Assembly: GCF_018343695.1 (NCBI RefSeq)
Contig: NZ_JAGYPJ010000001.1
Location: 1,313,001-1,377,000, forward strand
Source of the DNA: Lederbergia citrisecunda
Lineage (GTDB): Bacteria > Bacillota > Bacilli > Bacillales > Bacillaceae_C
Direction: 5' to 3'
Length of the DNA: 64,000 nucleotides
Numbering within the stretch: the stretch's first letter is position 1; each line of letters starts with the position of its first letter. Under the pieces are notes generated by a model that worked only from the letters and a program-made list of their open reading frames with translations, did not search any database and was not told the DNA's origin. A program made the translations under genes and the position numbers. This document shows positions 32,299 through 48,100 of this stretch, one piece after another.

Positions 32299-32619
32299 TT
32301 AAGGACCAAAAGAAACAACATAACTGATCATAATAAGCATAAAGGCAAAAACGGAAATCGTACAAATACACACTAGATTCAGAAGGATAAAAAGAATTTT
32401 CTTTTTACCTTTTATGAAAAATGAATATATAAAACCAAATGTAGGATTCAAAAGTAATAAGAAGAGAAAGGTAATGATTACTACTCTTTTTATATTAAAT
32501 ACGATGTTTGAATCGGACTCTGGTACTATAAATAATATTAGTAATAAAATAAACACTGCGATTGTTGTGATTAAGGAAGTTAGCGCTACTTTAGGAGGGT
32601 TTCGGAAAAACTTCTTCAT
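32299..32619 (-). CDS. Small membrane protein, unknown
   Basis: A 106-residue protein with three hydrophobic segments (about 14-33, 44-66 and 75-101) and short basic loops (FIKGKKK). AAAGGGG precedes ATG 32619 at normal spacing. The size and layout fit the many small integral membrane proteins of Bacillus with no assigned role. I recognise no motif. It is convergent with the YbxH-like gene and lies about 70 bases downstream of the Nudix gene in the same direction. Confidence 0.6.
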   Translation of the reverse strand: MKKFFRNPPKVALTSLITTIAVFILLLILFIVPESDSNIVFNIKRVVIITFLFLLLLNPTFGFIYSFFIKGKKKILFILLNLVCICTISVFAFMLIMISYVVSFGP

Positions 32620-32687
32620 ATAAATCCCCTTTTATTAGTTATTTATCAATACTATTCGTTATCTAAAAATAACCCCCTTCTTATAAG

Positions 32688-33158
32688 CTATTGTTTTTCG
32701 ACAAAGTGTTCAGTAGTCTTAGGCAAATGATTAATTCCCATTCTCAAATATCTTGGATATAACTCCACATCTATAAGATCATTGATAGGCGTCCATTTAT
32801 AGATCGACCGCTCCTCTTCAAGTCCAAAAAAAGGCTCTTTGCTAAACAAAGAATGATCGTTTGCGGTGATCATATAATAAAATCCAATTTCATGGTAATC
32901 ATTACCACCATATTTGAAAAAGTTTTCCCCAACCCATACCAATCTATTAATATGTATATTAACTCCTAGTTCCTCTAGGAACTCCCTCTTCATACTTATT
33001 TGTGACTCTTCCAGCAAAGCGACTCTACCTCCTGGAAGTGACCAATTTTCCTCATTTACGTCTCTATGAAGGAGAACATGTCCATTTTCTATCCATATTC
33101 CTGCAACTCGATAGTTAAATATAGCTGTTTCTGTTTTAAAAACTGCATCCAATATCAT
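32688..33158 (-). CDS. Nudix hydrolase
   Basis: A 156-residue protein with a full Nudix box from residue 41: GGRVALLEESQISMKREFLEELGV fits Gx5Ex7REUxEExGU. It should hydrolyse a nucleoside diphosphate linked to another group, using Mg at the Glu cluster. The substrate is not evident. ATG 33158 has AAAGGA upstream. The gene follows the SRPBCC-domain gene after 10 bases, so the two are cotranscribed. Confidence 0.88.
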   Translation of the reverse strand: MILDAVFKTETAIFNYRVAGIWIENGHVLLHRDVNEENWSLPGGRVALLEESQISMKREFLEELGVNIHINRLVWVGENFFKYGGNDYHEIGFYYMITANDHSLFSKEPFFGLEEERSIYKWTPINDLIDVELYPRYLRMGINHLPKTTEHFVEKQ

Positions 33159-36100
33159 ACAATCCTTTCTATCCTCTATTTTGTGAATGTTCCTTTATAA
33201 TGTCCAATACCTTCTCCCATAATATCTTCATTTCATCTCTAACCTTCTCATCAGAAAGATGTTCTTGGTGAAAACTAATCGTTGTTTTATTTTCCTCTTT
33301 CGGCAAGATACGAATTTGAACTGTTGAAGGCCTTGTCCATTCTTCCCTTTGCCAAGTAAGTCGGATTTGTTGTAAAGGCTTAATTACACGGATTTCCCCA
33401 CTACCCGTATCTGCACTGTATTTTTCACCTTTTTGTAATGGAAAACTCGTAAAGTCTCCTAACCATAATTTTAAGCCTGCATTTGACGTTACAAGCTTCC
33501 ACGCTTTATTTTGGGAGATTGGAAATGTTCTTCTAACTCCTATTTGGAATCCCACTGTTTTTGTTTGTCCCACTACTTCATGTTCCACATAACCATCTCC
33601 ATATTTTTTAATTAGACATTATAGACCAAGGCTTCCAAGATACTTGAAATCAAGCTGCAAATTATTTTTTTTCTGTTCTTTAATCATTGTTTTCAGTTAC
33701 TAAATAGTGTGGTTGTATAGGATTTAACAAACTAACGGGAGAATGTTCTTAGGATCCGCTTTCTCAGAAAAGTTCTTCGTACCATGGATAATCCAAATGG
33801 ACTTTGACTATTTTCTTACTAGTAAAGCTTTTTAATTTAACTTGATCATTTGAACTACAGAAAAATAATATAGTGAATAAAATAAGGAACGAGATTGTAA
33901 ATATATTTATAAAACCACTTCATAATTTAAAACTTTTAAAAATTCAATAAATATTGTACACATGAATGGTATCATAAGTTAGAGATTGTAAAAATGATTG
34001 CATTTAAAAATCTAAGTTTATGTTTGAAATTAAGGAGAAAATAATGAATATCAAAAATTTAACAAAAGAACAAGCTAAGCAAATCATCAAATGGAGATAT
34101 GAGCCACCATTTGATTTTTATAATATGGATGACGATGAAGAAACTCTGCAAGAGCTTCTTCACTATTTTGGTGTGTTAGATGGTCAAGTTTTACTTGGCT
34201 TTTATTGCTTAGGATCGTTCGCCCAGGTGCCTATTGGTCGAGAAAAGGGATTATATCCGGAATCGGAAGGATTAACAGATTTAGGATTCGGTATGAAGCC
34301 GGAATTAACCGGTCAAGGTTTGGGTTATACATTTATAAGCTTTATCATCGAGGAAATTCAACAAAAGTATAACCTAAACAAAATTCGCTTAACCGTTGCC
34401 GAATTTAACAAAAGAGCTATAGCGCTTTATGAAAAATTAGGATTTGTAATGCAAACATCGTTCATTGCAAATGATACTACTTTCTTGGTAATGATAAAAA
34501 AGCTAGAGTAAATTCATAAAGCTTTTTCTATATCTGTTCGAAAGGAATCAGCTTGAGAACATTCAATTAATGTTGATCTAAGCAGTTTAAGTGTAATATC
34601 TTCTGATTTCACAAGTCCCTCAAAGCGCAAATCCTTTATCCATTCCCAGATGTCTTCTAATTTTCTCTTTAGGAAATAAAATTCGTATGCATCTATATCT
34701 GGTGTGTCATAATTCATGTATTTTTTATACACTTTTAAAAACTGCTTTGCATATGGCTCTGTCACGACTAAAATGAGGTCTTGTTCTTGTGGTGCAAGTT
34801 TTACACATTCCCAATCAATTAGCATCAAATTTTCACCTTGCATGATATTCCAATTATGGGCATCAGCATGGCACAATACGTATTTGTGTGCTTTGTTATA
34901 TAGTGTTTTTGATAAAAACATCATCCTATCAATCTTATCTAGCAAACAATTACAATAAGGTTTTACAATTTCTAATACTACATCGTCTTTTTTATCAAGA
35001 TCGTAATGTATAAACGACGATAACAAATCACAATATTCAATACCGAAGTCTTCTACTGTCTGCTGTTCTCTCAATTTATTTGAAACTTTGGAGGTACTTT
35101 GATGGAGCAATCCAAGGATCCTTGCTAATTCATTAACCTGATTAGTACTTAGTGGATTCTCGCCTATTGTTGCACCTTCTACATACTCAGAGAGTAAGTA
35201 AACAAAGCTTTCATCTTCACATTTATTACCATCAAATTTCGTAAAAATTGGATTTACTATATTGTTATTTAATTCTGTATAATCATGAAGCCATTTTACT
35301 AGCGGGGTACATCCGTCGATTGCATCTATCCATTGAACGACTGAAGGCTTGTTCTTGTTATAAACTTTCAAGAAATAATTCCTTTCCTTATCTTCAATGA
35401 AAAAAGCTAACGCCGACCAGCCGCCCGTCTGTTGTTCTATCCTTGTCACTTCTATATTGTAGTTTTCTTTTAACATCGTCACGATTCGATTGTTAATATC
35501 CATCCTGTTCCCACCTTCAGTTACGTATCCTACTTCTTCAACCAAATCAGATTGGAGTCTGTTGAGAAATTCACCACATTATAAAGGAATAGCACTTCTT
35601 TAATATCGTTTTCCCTAATAAATTGATCAAAATCTGAATGGTAGTATCGTAAATCAATGACATATATTTCTTCAAAATGATTAGCTAAAAAAGGAATAAA
35701 CGCATGAGCATAGGAATCTTTGATAATGGCTAATTTCCGACCATTATTTACACTTGATTTAATAGTAACTAAACTATGATTTCCATTTAAAAAGAAGGAA
35801 TATTGGTCTTTTTTCTTTAAAAAAGACCATTCAAATAACGAGTCGGATATTTGTTTTTTATCATCAAATCGCACTGAATATGATGTATCAAAATTAGGCT
35901 CCAACTTTTCAATCATGTCAGGTATTACATTATGCCCTAACACCTTGGATGCAAACGTTCCATAAAAATCGTTTGATACTGTTTTTACTGTAAAATCATG
36001 CAAGGAATAAGGTTCGATCCCTAATGTATGTGCTGCTTGGACATAGGCATAATAGGCTCCACGCATCGTCCAATGGTGATCTGTCTTAAAATAAATCGAT

Positions 36101-39100
36101 TCGTTTTTATGGTCTGTTAACGTATCTAATACTTCAATAAATTGTATAGAGTTTAATAGTTTCTTCCTTACCTCATCTATCACTGCTTTTTGAGGAAAAG
36201 ACTGAGCAAATAAAGGAAGCTTTTCTTTGTAAATGTCTACTGATGTCGGTGCTAGCATCATGTAATAATCAAGATTCTCGTTTTTCTTCGCAAATAAATT
36301 AATATACTCTATGTTTTTATTCAATTGGTCTTTAGGCTCTATAAATCCTTCCAATAAGAATCCATCTTTCCCTAAGAAAATCCCATTCGATTCTTGCTTC
36401 AACATCGCTGTTTCCGACGCAGCTTTTATCCACATCCATTCCTTTTTCCATACGAACTGATCAGAAATATATTTCTCGAAACGATCCATGAATTTTCCGG
36501 ATAGAATATTATTTACAGAAATTGTTGGCTTTTGTTCGAGATTCCGATTTTCCTCTTCTGAAAAGGCAATATCGTCTGAAAACAAATTTAATAAACAAAC
36601 AATCCCTAAAAAACTAATAAACATACATGCAATGATCTTATCGCTAATTCTCATTTTTTTCCCTCATTAAAAACGAAAATACAAAAATGGATTATATGAT
36701 GCATTCACTAGAAAAGCTATCGAAAGTATCAGAATGGCGAAGTATATGAACGGCGAGATGAATGAATTAACTTTTCTATTTTTGAATAGATTCATAATTG
36801 GCAATGCTGCAATGATGGCAACAATGAACAAGACTCCATTCGTGTAAAGCTCGTATAACGTTTGCTCATTTATAATCGCATTACTAGATAGTCCAAACAT
36901 AATATTTAGATATTGAAACCCTGCCATTAGATCCTCAAACACAAATAAAACCCACCCAATTAAGATGAAAAAGATGAAATATAGATGCTGAACAACTGGA
37001 TGAAATCTTGCTAAGAATGTACTTAGACCCGCTCTTTCTAAAGCAATCAAAATTCCGAAATAGAGTCCCCACACAATAAAATTCCAGCTTGCTCCGTGCC
37101 AGAAACCAGTCAATCCCCAAACAATGAACAAATTACGATATAGTTTAACCTTCCCTTCTCGGCTTCCCCCAAGCGGGATATATACGTAGTCTCTAAACCA
37201 GCCACCTAGTGTCATATGCCATCTCCGCCAAAATTCTGTGATGGTTTTAGAAATGTATGGATATTGAAAATTAACAGGAAAATTAAAGCCAAACATTTTC
37301 CCCAGTCCTCTTGCCATGTCTGAATATCCACTAAAATCAAAATATATTTGTAGTGCAAATGCTAGGATACCGAGCCATGACGAAACTACAGTCAGCTCTG
37401 ATAAGCTTCGACCTTCTATATCGTTCCAAAGTATACCAACATTATTGGCAAGTAATACTTTTTTCCCTAGTCCAATCACAAATAAACGGACACCATCAGC
37501 AAATTGCTGTAAAGAAATACGACGATGAATCAACTCTTTTTCAATTGATTCATAACGAACTATCGGTCCTGCGATAAGCTGTGGGAATAAACAAATATAC
37601 ATCGCCAAGGCAATTGGATTTTTTTGCGGCAGCACCTTACCTCTATATACATCAATCGTATAGCTCATCGTTTGAAACGTGTAAAAGGAGATTCCGATTG
37701 GTAGCGGCAAATCAAGAAGTTCTAAATTTGCTCCCAATAATAGATTTAGATTTTCTATAAAGAAATCCGCATATTTAAAAAAGGAAAGTACTCCGATATT
37801 TATTATTAATGACGATAGAAGAAAGATCTTCGACAAATACTTTCCCTTAAACTTTGCAATTAATAAGCCATGAATATAATCTGTCACGGCTGAAAAAAGC
37901 ATCAACAAAATATAAACAGGCTCCCCCCAAGCATAAAAAATCAAACTTAGTATGAGAAGGAGCACATTTTTCAATTTCTTTGGACTTAAATAATAGATTA
38001 ATAATGTAATAGGTAAAAAGACAAAAAGAAATACTAAGCTGCTAAAAACCATTTAAACACATCCTAATTAGAGCGAAAACGCCTTGCACATCGACATACA
38101 ACCCACTCAGTGTCGGTCTTAGCCAATGTTCTTACCTGAGATAAAGAAAACACGATTCGTTCAACAGAACGAATCGATGTTGACTTATCTAACGGAAGAG
38201 GACAAGACGTTTACTAATTCCTAGTCGATAACATCAAAGCTGACAATAAAAGACTTATAATAAATTTTCATTAGATGAAACGAAATCATTTAAGCTTTTT
38301 ATCAAATACTTCTTCCAATTTTTCAGGATGTGCATACGTAATATAAATTAAATAAGAGCCTTTTACTTTAATAATATTATTTTTCACTTTGTCGTACTGA
38401 TCAGGTAAATATTGTTCCCAAGTAGTGACTTGCGCTTCCTTTTCTTTTTTCAGTACATCAATCAATTCATCCACTTTCGAATCATCTTTTGCTTTTAGCA
38501 AAATGATTTCATCAGAATTTATATTCATCATGGCAGCGATGACATAGCCTTCTTCGATATTATTTGGGTCAATATTCAATTTTTCCATTAAAAATTCGCT
38601 ATTAGGATTATTTGCGTCTTTTTTGACAAGGTCACTTTCTATGTATGTTTGTAAAACACCATCTTTTAGAGCGTCGTCAACCCCTTCTGCTTTTAAATCT
38701 TCAGCAATCTTTTCTTTTATACTATTGACGATTTCTTCTAATGAAACATCAGCAGCCCCAGCATTGTTTACTCCATTACTACATCCAATAAGTGTAAAAA
38801 GTATAATAGCAATCATTCCTGTAAAACCTATCATTTTTTTCATGTTTGCACCTCGATTATTTTGTTATCCATTATCTTTGACGAAAGTTTTTACGTTTTG
38901 TTTCATTACATTGGATATTTATTTTTCCATGTGATAATGTTCACAATATAGACTGGAATATATTAATAATTTGTCATACTTTCTAAGTACATACGATTTT
39001 TAAAACGGGTATGATAAATAAATGGAGAGATTATCGGCATTAAATTTTTATATAAGGAGCTTTGAAATATGTATAAAAAACATGAAAAAGGGCTTATGTG

Positions 39101-42100
39101 GCTAGCGTTCGTCGTAGCGGCAATCATGTTTGTTTCCATACTTGGGAGAATCTTTGGTTAAAGGAGGAGAATTTCATTGGTAAATGAAGAAGCACTTTTT
39201 TTCAGCCGGATTTTAACGGAACTAACGCTTTCTTTTCATATCATATATGCCACAATTGGTGTTGGGGTTCCACTCATGATCATGATTGCTCAATGGGTGG
39301 GCATTAAAAAGAATGATGAACACTATATTCTACTCGCGAGAAGATGGACACGCGGTTTTGTTATTACTGTTGCCGTTGGGGTCGTGACAGGTACGGCCAT
39401 TGGTTTACAGTTATCCTTATTATGGCCAAATTTTATGGAGCTTGCAGGGAACGTCATTGCCCTACCTCTTTTCATGGAGACATTTGCTTTTTTCTTTGAA
39501 GCCATTTTTTTAGGAATTTATCTTTATACGTGGGATCGTTTTGAAAATCAGAAAAAACATTTACTATTGCTTATTCCGGTAGCCGTTGGGGCATCTTTTT
39601 CTGCGATCTTTATAACGATGGTCAATGCATTTATGAATGCTCCTCAAGGTTTTGAACTCGTAGACGGCCAACTCGTAAATATTAATCCTATAGTGGCTAT
39701 GTTCAACCCTGCCATGCCTACAAAAGTAGCGCACGTCGTCGTTACTGCATATATGACTGCCGCTTTTGTCCTTGCATCTATTGCTGCTTTTCGATTGCTA
39801 AGAGGTTCCAATCATATTTATCATAAAAAAGCTTTGTCATTAACAATGAAGCTCGGTCTTATATTTTCAATTGCTGCAGCTGTTATTGGTGATTTTTCAG
39901 GAAAGTATTTAGCGGAGTATCAGCCAGAAAAATTAGCTGCGGCTGAATGGCATTTTGATACTGAAGGAAAAGCACCATTAATATTGTACGGAAAATTGGA
40001 GGATGGCGAGGTCAAGTATGCGATCAAACTTCCTTTTGCACTAAGTGTATTGGCACATAGTGATCCAACTGCTGAAGTACTTGGATTGGATAAGTTTCCA
40101 GAAGATGAAATCCCTCCACTTTATATTCATTATCTATTCGATACGATGGTAACGATTGGAGTATGGATGGTTGTATTATCGTTTGTCTTTTGGGTAGGCT
40201 TGAAGAGAAGATGGCGAATTATTCATACGAAGTGGTTTAGATGGCTCGTTGTGTTGGGTGGTCCCCTTTCCATCCTCGCGATTGAAGCAGGTTGGTGGAT
40301 GGCAGAAGTTGGTAGACAACCGTGGGTACTTAGAGGCTTGATGAAAACCGCTGATGGAGCTACCTCAAGTAATCAAGTGGACCTCATGCTCGTGTTATTC
40401 GCTGGATTATATGTCATCTTAGCTATCGGTACAATCGTTATATTAAGCAGGATGTTTCGAAAAAATCCAGTCGAACGTGAATTAGAAGATCGGGCAGTAG
40501 AAAAAGGCGGTGATCCAAGATGAATTTAGAGATCCTAGGGATATTAGTTCTTTGGACTTTCCTATTTGGATATGTGATTGTTGCTTCTGTTGATTTCGGA
40601 GCAGGTTTTTTCAACGCTTACAGTGTTTACACAGGTAAAAAACATATATTAACGAATATCATACAACGATATTTATCACCAGTTTGGGAAGTGACGAACG
40701 TATTTCTTGTCTTCTTTTTCGTTGGAGTGGTCGGATTTTTTCCAAAAACTGCATTTTATTACGGTACGATTCTTCTTGTACCTGCGAGTATCTCGATTTT
40801 ACTATTAGCCATTCGAGGGTCGTATTATGCATTTGAAACATATGGATCTAAAGGACATAAAGGATATGCTTTTATGTATGGATTATCTGGGTTGTTTATA
40901 CCAGCATCATTATCCATCGTATTAACGATTTCTGAAGGCGGATTTGTTTCAATAGTTGACGGAAACCCCGTCCTTGATTATTGGACTCTATTTTCCAGCC
41001 CATTAACATGGAGTATCTTCGTTCTAAGTCTCACTGCTGTTTTATATATTTCAGCTGTATTTTTAACATGGTATGCCCATAAAGCAAAAGATAAAAAAGC
41101 AACTGAACTTATGAGAAAATACGCTTTACTTTGGGCGTTTCCAACGATTGTAACAGCGGGTGGAATTATTGTTGAACTGCGGTTCCATAATCCTGAACAT
41201 TATGGACGAATACTTGATTTATGGTGGATGTTCGCTCTTTCCTTTTTGATGTTTATCGGTACGGTTTATCTTATCTGGAATCGAAAATATTATGGACGTG
41301 CATTCGGGTTACTTGCAGGACAGTTTGCTCTTGCTTTTTATGCATACGGATTTTCACATTATCCTTACTTGCTTTACCCGCATTTAACTATTTATGACGG
41401 ATTCACAAACAAAGCGATGGCTATCTCTCTTGTCGCTGCTTTTATCGCAGGTCTGTGCTTGTTGATTCCATCATTGTATTTGTTATTACGGTTGTTTTTA
41501 TTTGATAAAAAATACGTGGAAGGAAAATCAGATTATCACCCATAAGGAGAGATGTTTTTCGTGACTAATTTCTTTATATTTGCTGCACCATTTATTGTGT
41601 TGGCATTATCGATTGGTCTTGCATTTTGGGCTGCGTTAAGAGACACACCTTATATTGATGAGTAATGTTATGATAGCCTAATTCTTTCAGGATTAGGCGG
41701 CTTTTGAATTAATGATTTACATTTAAGTTGGAGAACATATTAAAAGTAACCATCTGGGAGGATGTTAAATGAAAGAAATAAAACCACCCAAGAAACCACT
41801 TATTTTTTACTATGGAATCACGATTCTTGTAATACTGCTTCTTAATTCATTTATTTTACCAGCTATCTATAATTACTCTATTAAAGAGGTTGATTATGGT
41901 ACATTTTTAACAATGGTTGAGGAAGGTAAAGTAGAAAAAGTAGAAATTGAAAATAATGAAATAGTTTTTCAACCATTTGATACGTCTGAATCTAAGTATT
42001 ATAAAACGGGAGCGATAAATGACCCTAAATTAGTAGACAGATTGCATAATGCAAACGTTCAATTTTCTAAAGTTATACCGAAGGAAACCTCGCCGGTACT

Positions 42101-45100
42101 CAGCTTTATTTTATCTTGGATACTCCCACTTATAATCTTTATAGCGATCGGTCAATGGTTTGCGAAAAAAATGCAAAATCGAATTATGGGTGGAGGCAAT
42201 GCCCTATCCTTTGGAAAAAGTAAAGCCAAAGTATATGTCGAAGCACAAACTGGCATTACGTTTGCCGATGTTGCAGGTCAAGATGAAGCGAAAGAAGCAT
42301 TACAGGAAATTGTCGACTTTCTTCATAATCCTAATAAATATAAAGAGATCGGTGCGAATATCCCGAAAGGTGCTTTATTAGTTGGACCACCAGGAACAGG
42401 TAAAACCTTGTTAGCGAAAGCTGTTGCAGGAGAATCAAAGGTCCCCTTCTTCTCCATATCAGGGTCTGAATTTGTAGAAATGTTCGTCGGTATGGGAGCG
42501 GCAAGAGTAAGGGACTTATTTAAACAGGCACAGGAAAAGGCTCCTTGTATCGTTTTTATCGATGAAATAGATGCTATTGGGAAAAGTCGTAATTCAGGAA
42601 TATCGGGGGGCAATGACGAAAGAGAACAAACATTAAATCAGCTTTTAACAGAAATGGATGGTTTTGATGCTGATAAAGGTGTGGTTATCCTTGCCGCAAG
42701 TAATAGACCTGAAACGCTTGACAAAGCACTTCTCAGACCCGGAAGATTTGACCGTAGGGTTCCAGTTGAATTACCGGATTTAGCAGGACGTGAAGCAATT
42801 TTACAAGTTCATGCCAAAAAAGTTAAATTAGCGGATCATATCGACTTTAACGTCATCGCAAGAGCAACTTCCGGAGCATCGGGTGCTGATTTGGCAAATA
42901 TAATTAATGAAGCAGCACTTAGGGCGGTTAAGTTGGGACGAAATAAAGTAACACAAAACGACTTGGAAGAATCAGTCGAGGTTGTCATTGCAGGTTACCA
43001 AAGAAAAAATGCTGTAATCTCGATGAAAGACAAATTAACGATTGCTTATCATGAAATTGGACACGCATTAGTTGCAGCGAAACAAACCCACTCTGCCCCT
43101 GTCCATAAAATAACGATTATTCCAAGGACATCAGGTGCTCTAGGGTACACAATGCAAGTGGACGAACGTGAAACCGTCTTAATGTCTAAAGAGCAAGCTT
43201 TGGATAAAATTACGACGTTTATGGGAGGACGTGCCGCGGAGGAAATTATTTTTAAAACCATTACGTCCGGTGCATCTAACGATATTGAACAAGCGACTAA
43301 AATTGCTAGGTCCATGGTAACAAGATTCGGTATGAGCGAAGAATTTGATATGATGGCACTGGAAACAGTCAATAATCCGTACTTAGGAGGAGATACTTCC
43401 CTATTGGTTTCAGCAGAAACAGCTTCTAAAATCGACGACGAAGTTTTAAACATCATTAAATCTTGCCACCAAAATGCGATCAAAATATTAGAGAAAAATA
43501 TAGATAAATTACACGAATTGACAAAATTCCTTCTCGAAAAAGAAACGATCAGTGGTGAGGAATTTATGGATATATTATCTGGAAATCAAAAGGAAGATTC
43601 GATCACATAAAAAACTAATTGCAGCCGTTTTATGTCACGGCTGTTCCTTTTTAATCATAACTTGTACGTATAAGTGCTGCCCGGATTTAAGACTAGGTAC
43701 TAAAAGTGTAATGTCTACTATTAATTGTACCAATTCTAACGATATATTAGTATAATTAATAAACTATATTAAAAAAGACCCCTCATGGAGTCCTATTACT
43801 TATGCATTGGTCGATACATTTCGTGAATAACTTTCTGTAACAAGTTGGGAAGGATATGTTTTCGACGTTCGACCAATGTGCTTACTATCGCCTTCCTTTC
43901 TTCTCTTGTTACATTCCATTCATCAGGTATTACTGAAACAATTTCTTCTATTAAAAATGTAGGGATTGTTTGTATTAACTCAAGTTGCTCATAAAAACTG
44001 TTTTCATCTTCAATATACTTTGCCATAAATTGATGAGTTGCGCTTTTCATTATATCTGCTTGTTGTATTTCAAGATCGGAGAGGAGCCAACTGTACGAAC
44101 CAAAAACTTCTGAATGGTCAATGGCCCATAAGTGATAGGATTGAGGTTCTTTTTCGAGTAATAAAATATTTTTTCTTGTTCGATCTCGATTATGAAGCCA
44201 ATAATCAAATAAAATGATGCTTGCCAATGTATCGTTATTGATGATGTGAGAAACGGAAGTCGCTTCGTGACCATCGATGCAATCGGGAATATATAGAGAT
44301 GCAAAGTGGTGATGACTATCACTCATTTGTAGAAGTTCAGGTATATTAGTAGAAAACTCACTTGGTATTTCTACTATTCTAGAGTACGGAATCGGAAGTC
44401 CAAGATATCTTCCTAAGCAATAGGCTATCCACTCATTTGGTAAAGCTTTATCAAAAACTGGTTGAACATATTTAACGACGTAATCTTTTCCATCGTCAAA
44501 AGTAATTAGATGAGCACAGGACTTCCCTTCGAGTGTTTTTTTGTATGCAAGAGGCTTGATCATAACGCACTCAACTCATTTGTATTTTCATTACTGTTTA
44601 CTACTATATTTTTTAACAACTCAATATACTGGTCCCCCACTTGTTGAATGGAAAAATGATCACGTACATGGTCATTGGCTGCTTCTGACATCTTTTGATG
44701 TAATTCAGGATCATCCAATATTCGATATATTTGTTTCACTGCATCTATTACACTCCGCTCTTTATAGAGCAATCCTGTTTTCTCTTGAATCACTAATTCA
44801 GTCATAGGCATTAACTTTGATGCTACCACTGGTACCCCACATACCATAGATTCAATAAATGTATTACCAAATGATTCAGTTTTTGTAGTTGCTAGTGTAC
44901 ATCCACCAGATTGTCTAATCTTTGCATATACTGAAGGCATTTTCTGATAAGGAATGACTGGAAACCATTTAACGATATCGGTAAGCTGCTCTTCTTCTCT
45001 TTTCAAGGCAAATTCTTCACGTTGTACACTTTGTGCTCCGCCAATCAACCATATTTCAATATCATTTCTTTCTTCTTTAATCTTTTTGGCGATATCTAAT

Positions 45101-48100
45101 AACATTGGCCAATTCTTTCGTTTATCTACTCTGCCAATCCACCCGATAATCTTTTTGTTATTTGGTAATACAGGCAGCTCTTCTTCATCTATTTCCCCAA
45201 TAGATAATACTCGGAAGAATGAAGTATCGATTCCGTTATAAATGACATTAATTGGGATCCCATCAGAAAGAATCGAAACTAATCGCCTTTGATATTCCGA
45301 CGGAACAATAATTGATTTTGGTTGTATTCGTCTAAACTTTGTTAAATGGGGTTGGAGTTTTATGAGCTCAGGTGTTCGTGCTTCGACAATAACAGGACCT
45401 TTATACTTTGCTTTTTGGATCCACTTAAATGCAGCACCCGTATCTACAACAATAATTGCATCATAAGAGTTCTTCTTTATGATATTAATAATTATTTCAT
45501 CATCTTTTGTTAAATAAACGGGAGCTACATCCTGCATGATGTGGAGACCACCGTGGTCGGTTGTATATAGAAATTCAGTATGAATCCCATGTTTTTTAAA
45601 ATGAATTGCGCGATTTCTCCACCCCGCATTAACCCCCCCAACTGTGAGTAGACGCCATATTACAAGTACTTTCATTTAATTTTCTCCTCACAATATATTC
45701 GCTCTTCGTTTTGTCATGTATTAGGAAGTATAGAGTATTTGTACTGTATGGGAGCTTTTGATAAATTGATTTCCTCGATCTAATTCCATTTTATTTCTTG
45801 TATGCGGTTACGCCTTTTATTTGGTCTAAATTCATTCACATACAAATCCATTTTCTCTTCTTTTTTCTTATTTTTACGTTCTTCTTTTTGACTTTTTTTC
45901 CAGTCATCATCGTGCCAGTATACTATTGATTTGTCTCGATTTTGATCTCTTTTCGGTATTAATTCATATTCATACCAATCCCTAATGTCTGAGTCTGAAT
46001 TCGAGCTTTCATTCAGTCTCTGTTCATATTTATCCCAATGTTCATCGATTTTTTTCATTACAGAATCTATATTATATCCTCGAGCAAGCATTGCTTTTAT
46101 CCATTCTTCTTTAAAAACTTTATGTGATAAGCCCTCAAGTAAAATCACATATTGTTTTTCATCGTTTGTTGTTAATAATCCTGAACTTATCGTGTCTAAA
46201 CTATTTTCCTTAGGTTTTTGTGCCATAAATGCTTGTGTAATTTGTCGAGAAATTTCTTCCATTCTAATGTAATGAACCCACTCTTTATATAATTCGGGTG
46301 CTAATTCTTGAACATGAGACATAAACAAGGCCTTATTCTTTTCACCTAATGAAGTTAATAACTTGCGTGGATAAGGATATACACGGTCACGCCAAACTGT
46401 CCTAGAAACATCAATTACTTTTAAATTTCCATCATCTTGAATGAAAATTTGTCTTTTATGATGATCAATCCGTTCGAAGCCAACTTCCTTAAACGTAATA
46501 AGCAATTTGATTAATTTCTCTGAAAGTGCTTCAGTTAAAGGCTGAGATAGTAAATATTCTCGAACATCAACTCCTTTAATGAAATCCATCGCAATATAAT
46601 TGGATCCTTTTGCTAAAATGCGAGGAAAAATGTCTGATTGTTGCCCTAATGACAAGGCATAGTGTTCACGTTCACAGTCTTCCGAATTCCCGAATACTTT
46701 TACACAAACCTCATCACTTACTTGGAAAACGGCTCCTTGGCGACCTTTGCCAATCAAATCCATGGGTGATTTATTAACAACTTCCACATCTTTATTTTCT
46801 ATATTCCGGACTTTGATTTTCTTAATCCATGCATCCAGTAATTTAGTATCCATAAAATTCTCCTTTTTCAGCATTAATAAAGGGATGGCAGAAAGTAAGA
46901 ATGAGCAGAAACAAATGAATGATTTCAGATCATTCTTTTAGCTTGTTTTATCACTTATATTCTGTTGAATTTGTAATAAAAAATAGTTTGATATTACCAC
47001 TCATGATAGTTAATTCAATGAGGTATAAATGTGTAAAGGCAAGCGTCTAAAAAGGGAAAAATTAATGAGTTTGCTGATGTGGATGTATAATGGAAGGTCG
47101 CCCAACGGGATAATATTCAACAATGTCAAGTGCATTAATAATGTTTTCGTCTAAACAATTTCTTCCATCAAAGATGATGGGCCATCTCATTTTTTTCAAT
47201 ATATTTACATCTAAGTGTTTAATTTCATCCCAATCTGTAACGATAAATATAGCATCTGCATCTATTGCAGCGTCTTCAACTGAACTTGCATAATTAATCG
47301 TATTTCCTAATATTTTCCTTGCATTACTATTGGCGACTGGATCATATGCTATTACTTCTGCTCCTTCATTTGCTAATGATTTAGCAATTTTTATCGATGG
47401 TGCGTCCCTCATATCATCCGTATTTGGTTTAAAGGAAAGACCAAGCAAGGCAATTTTTCTTGCTCTTAAATGTCCAAAACGTTTTTTCGCTTTTGTCACA
47501 AGAATTACTTGCTGCTCATTATTAATCCTCATTGTTTCTTTTAACATTGAAAAATGAATACCATGTTGATTAGCTGTTAGTTCTAAAGCTTTCACGTCCT
47601 TTGGAAAACATGATCCGCCATATCCAATACCTGCTTGTAGAAAAGACTCTCCAATTCTTTTATCTGCCCCCATACCCACAGCGATATCAGTTACATCAGC
47701 ACCCACCTTTTCACATAAATTTGCAATTTCATTAATATAACTAAGCTTTGTTGCTAAAAAAGCATTAGAGGCGTATTTTATCATTTCTGCACTTCTTATA
47801 CTTGTCATAATCATTGGAGCGTTTAATGGAAGATACATCTCTCCTACTTTTTCTGCTACTTCCTTTTTGTTTGCTCCTATAATGATTCTATCTGGGTGAA
47901 GGGTATCATTAATAGCCGTACCTTGCCTTAAAAACTCGGGGTTAGATGCCATTTTTATTGTGCTTTCTCTATTGCAACGATTCATTATTATTTTTTGTAT
48001 GTTCTCATTTGTTCCAACCGGAACTGTACTCTTTATGACAACAATCGCTCCATCTGTCAAATAAGGTGAAATATCTTTCGCGCATTGGATAATATATGAC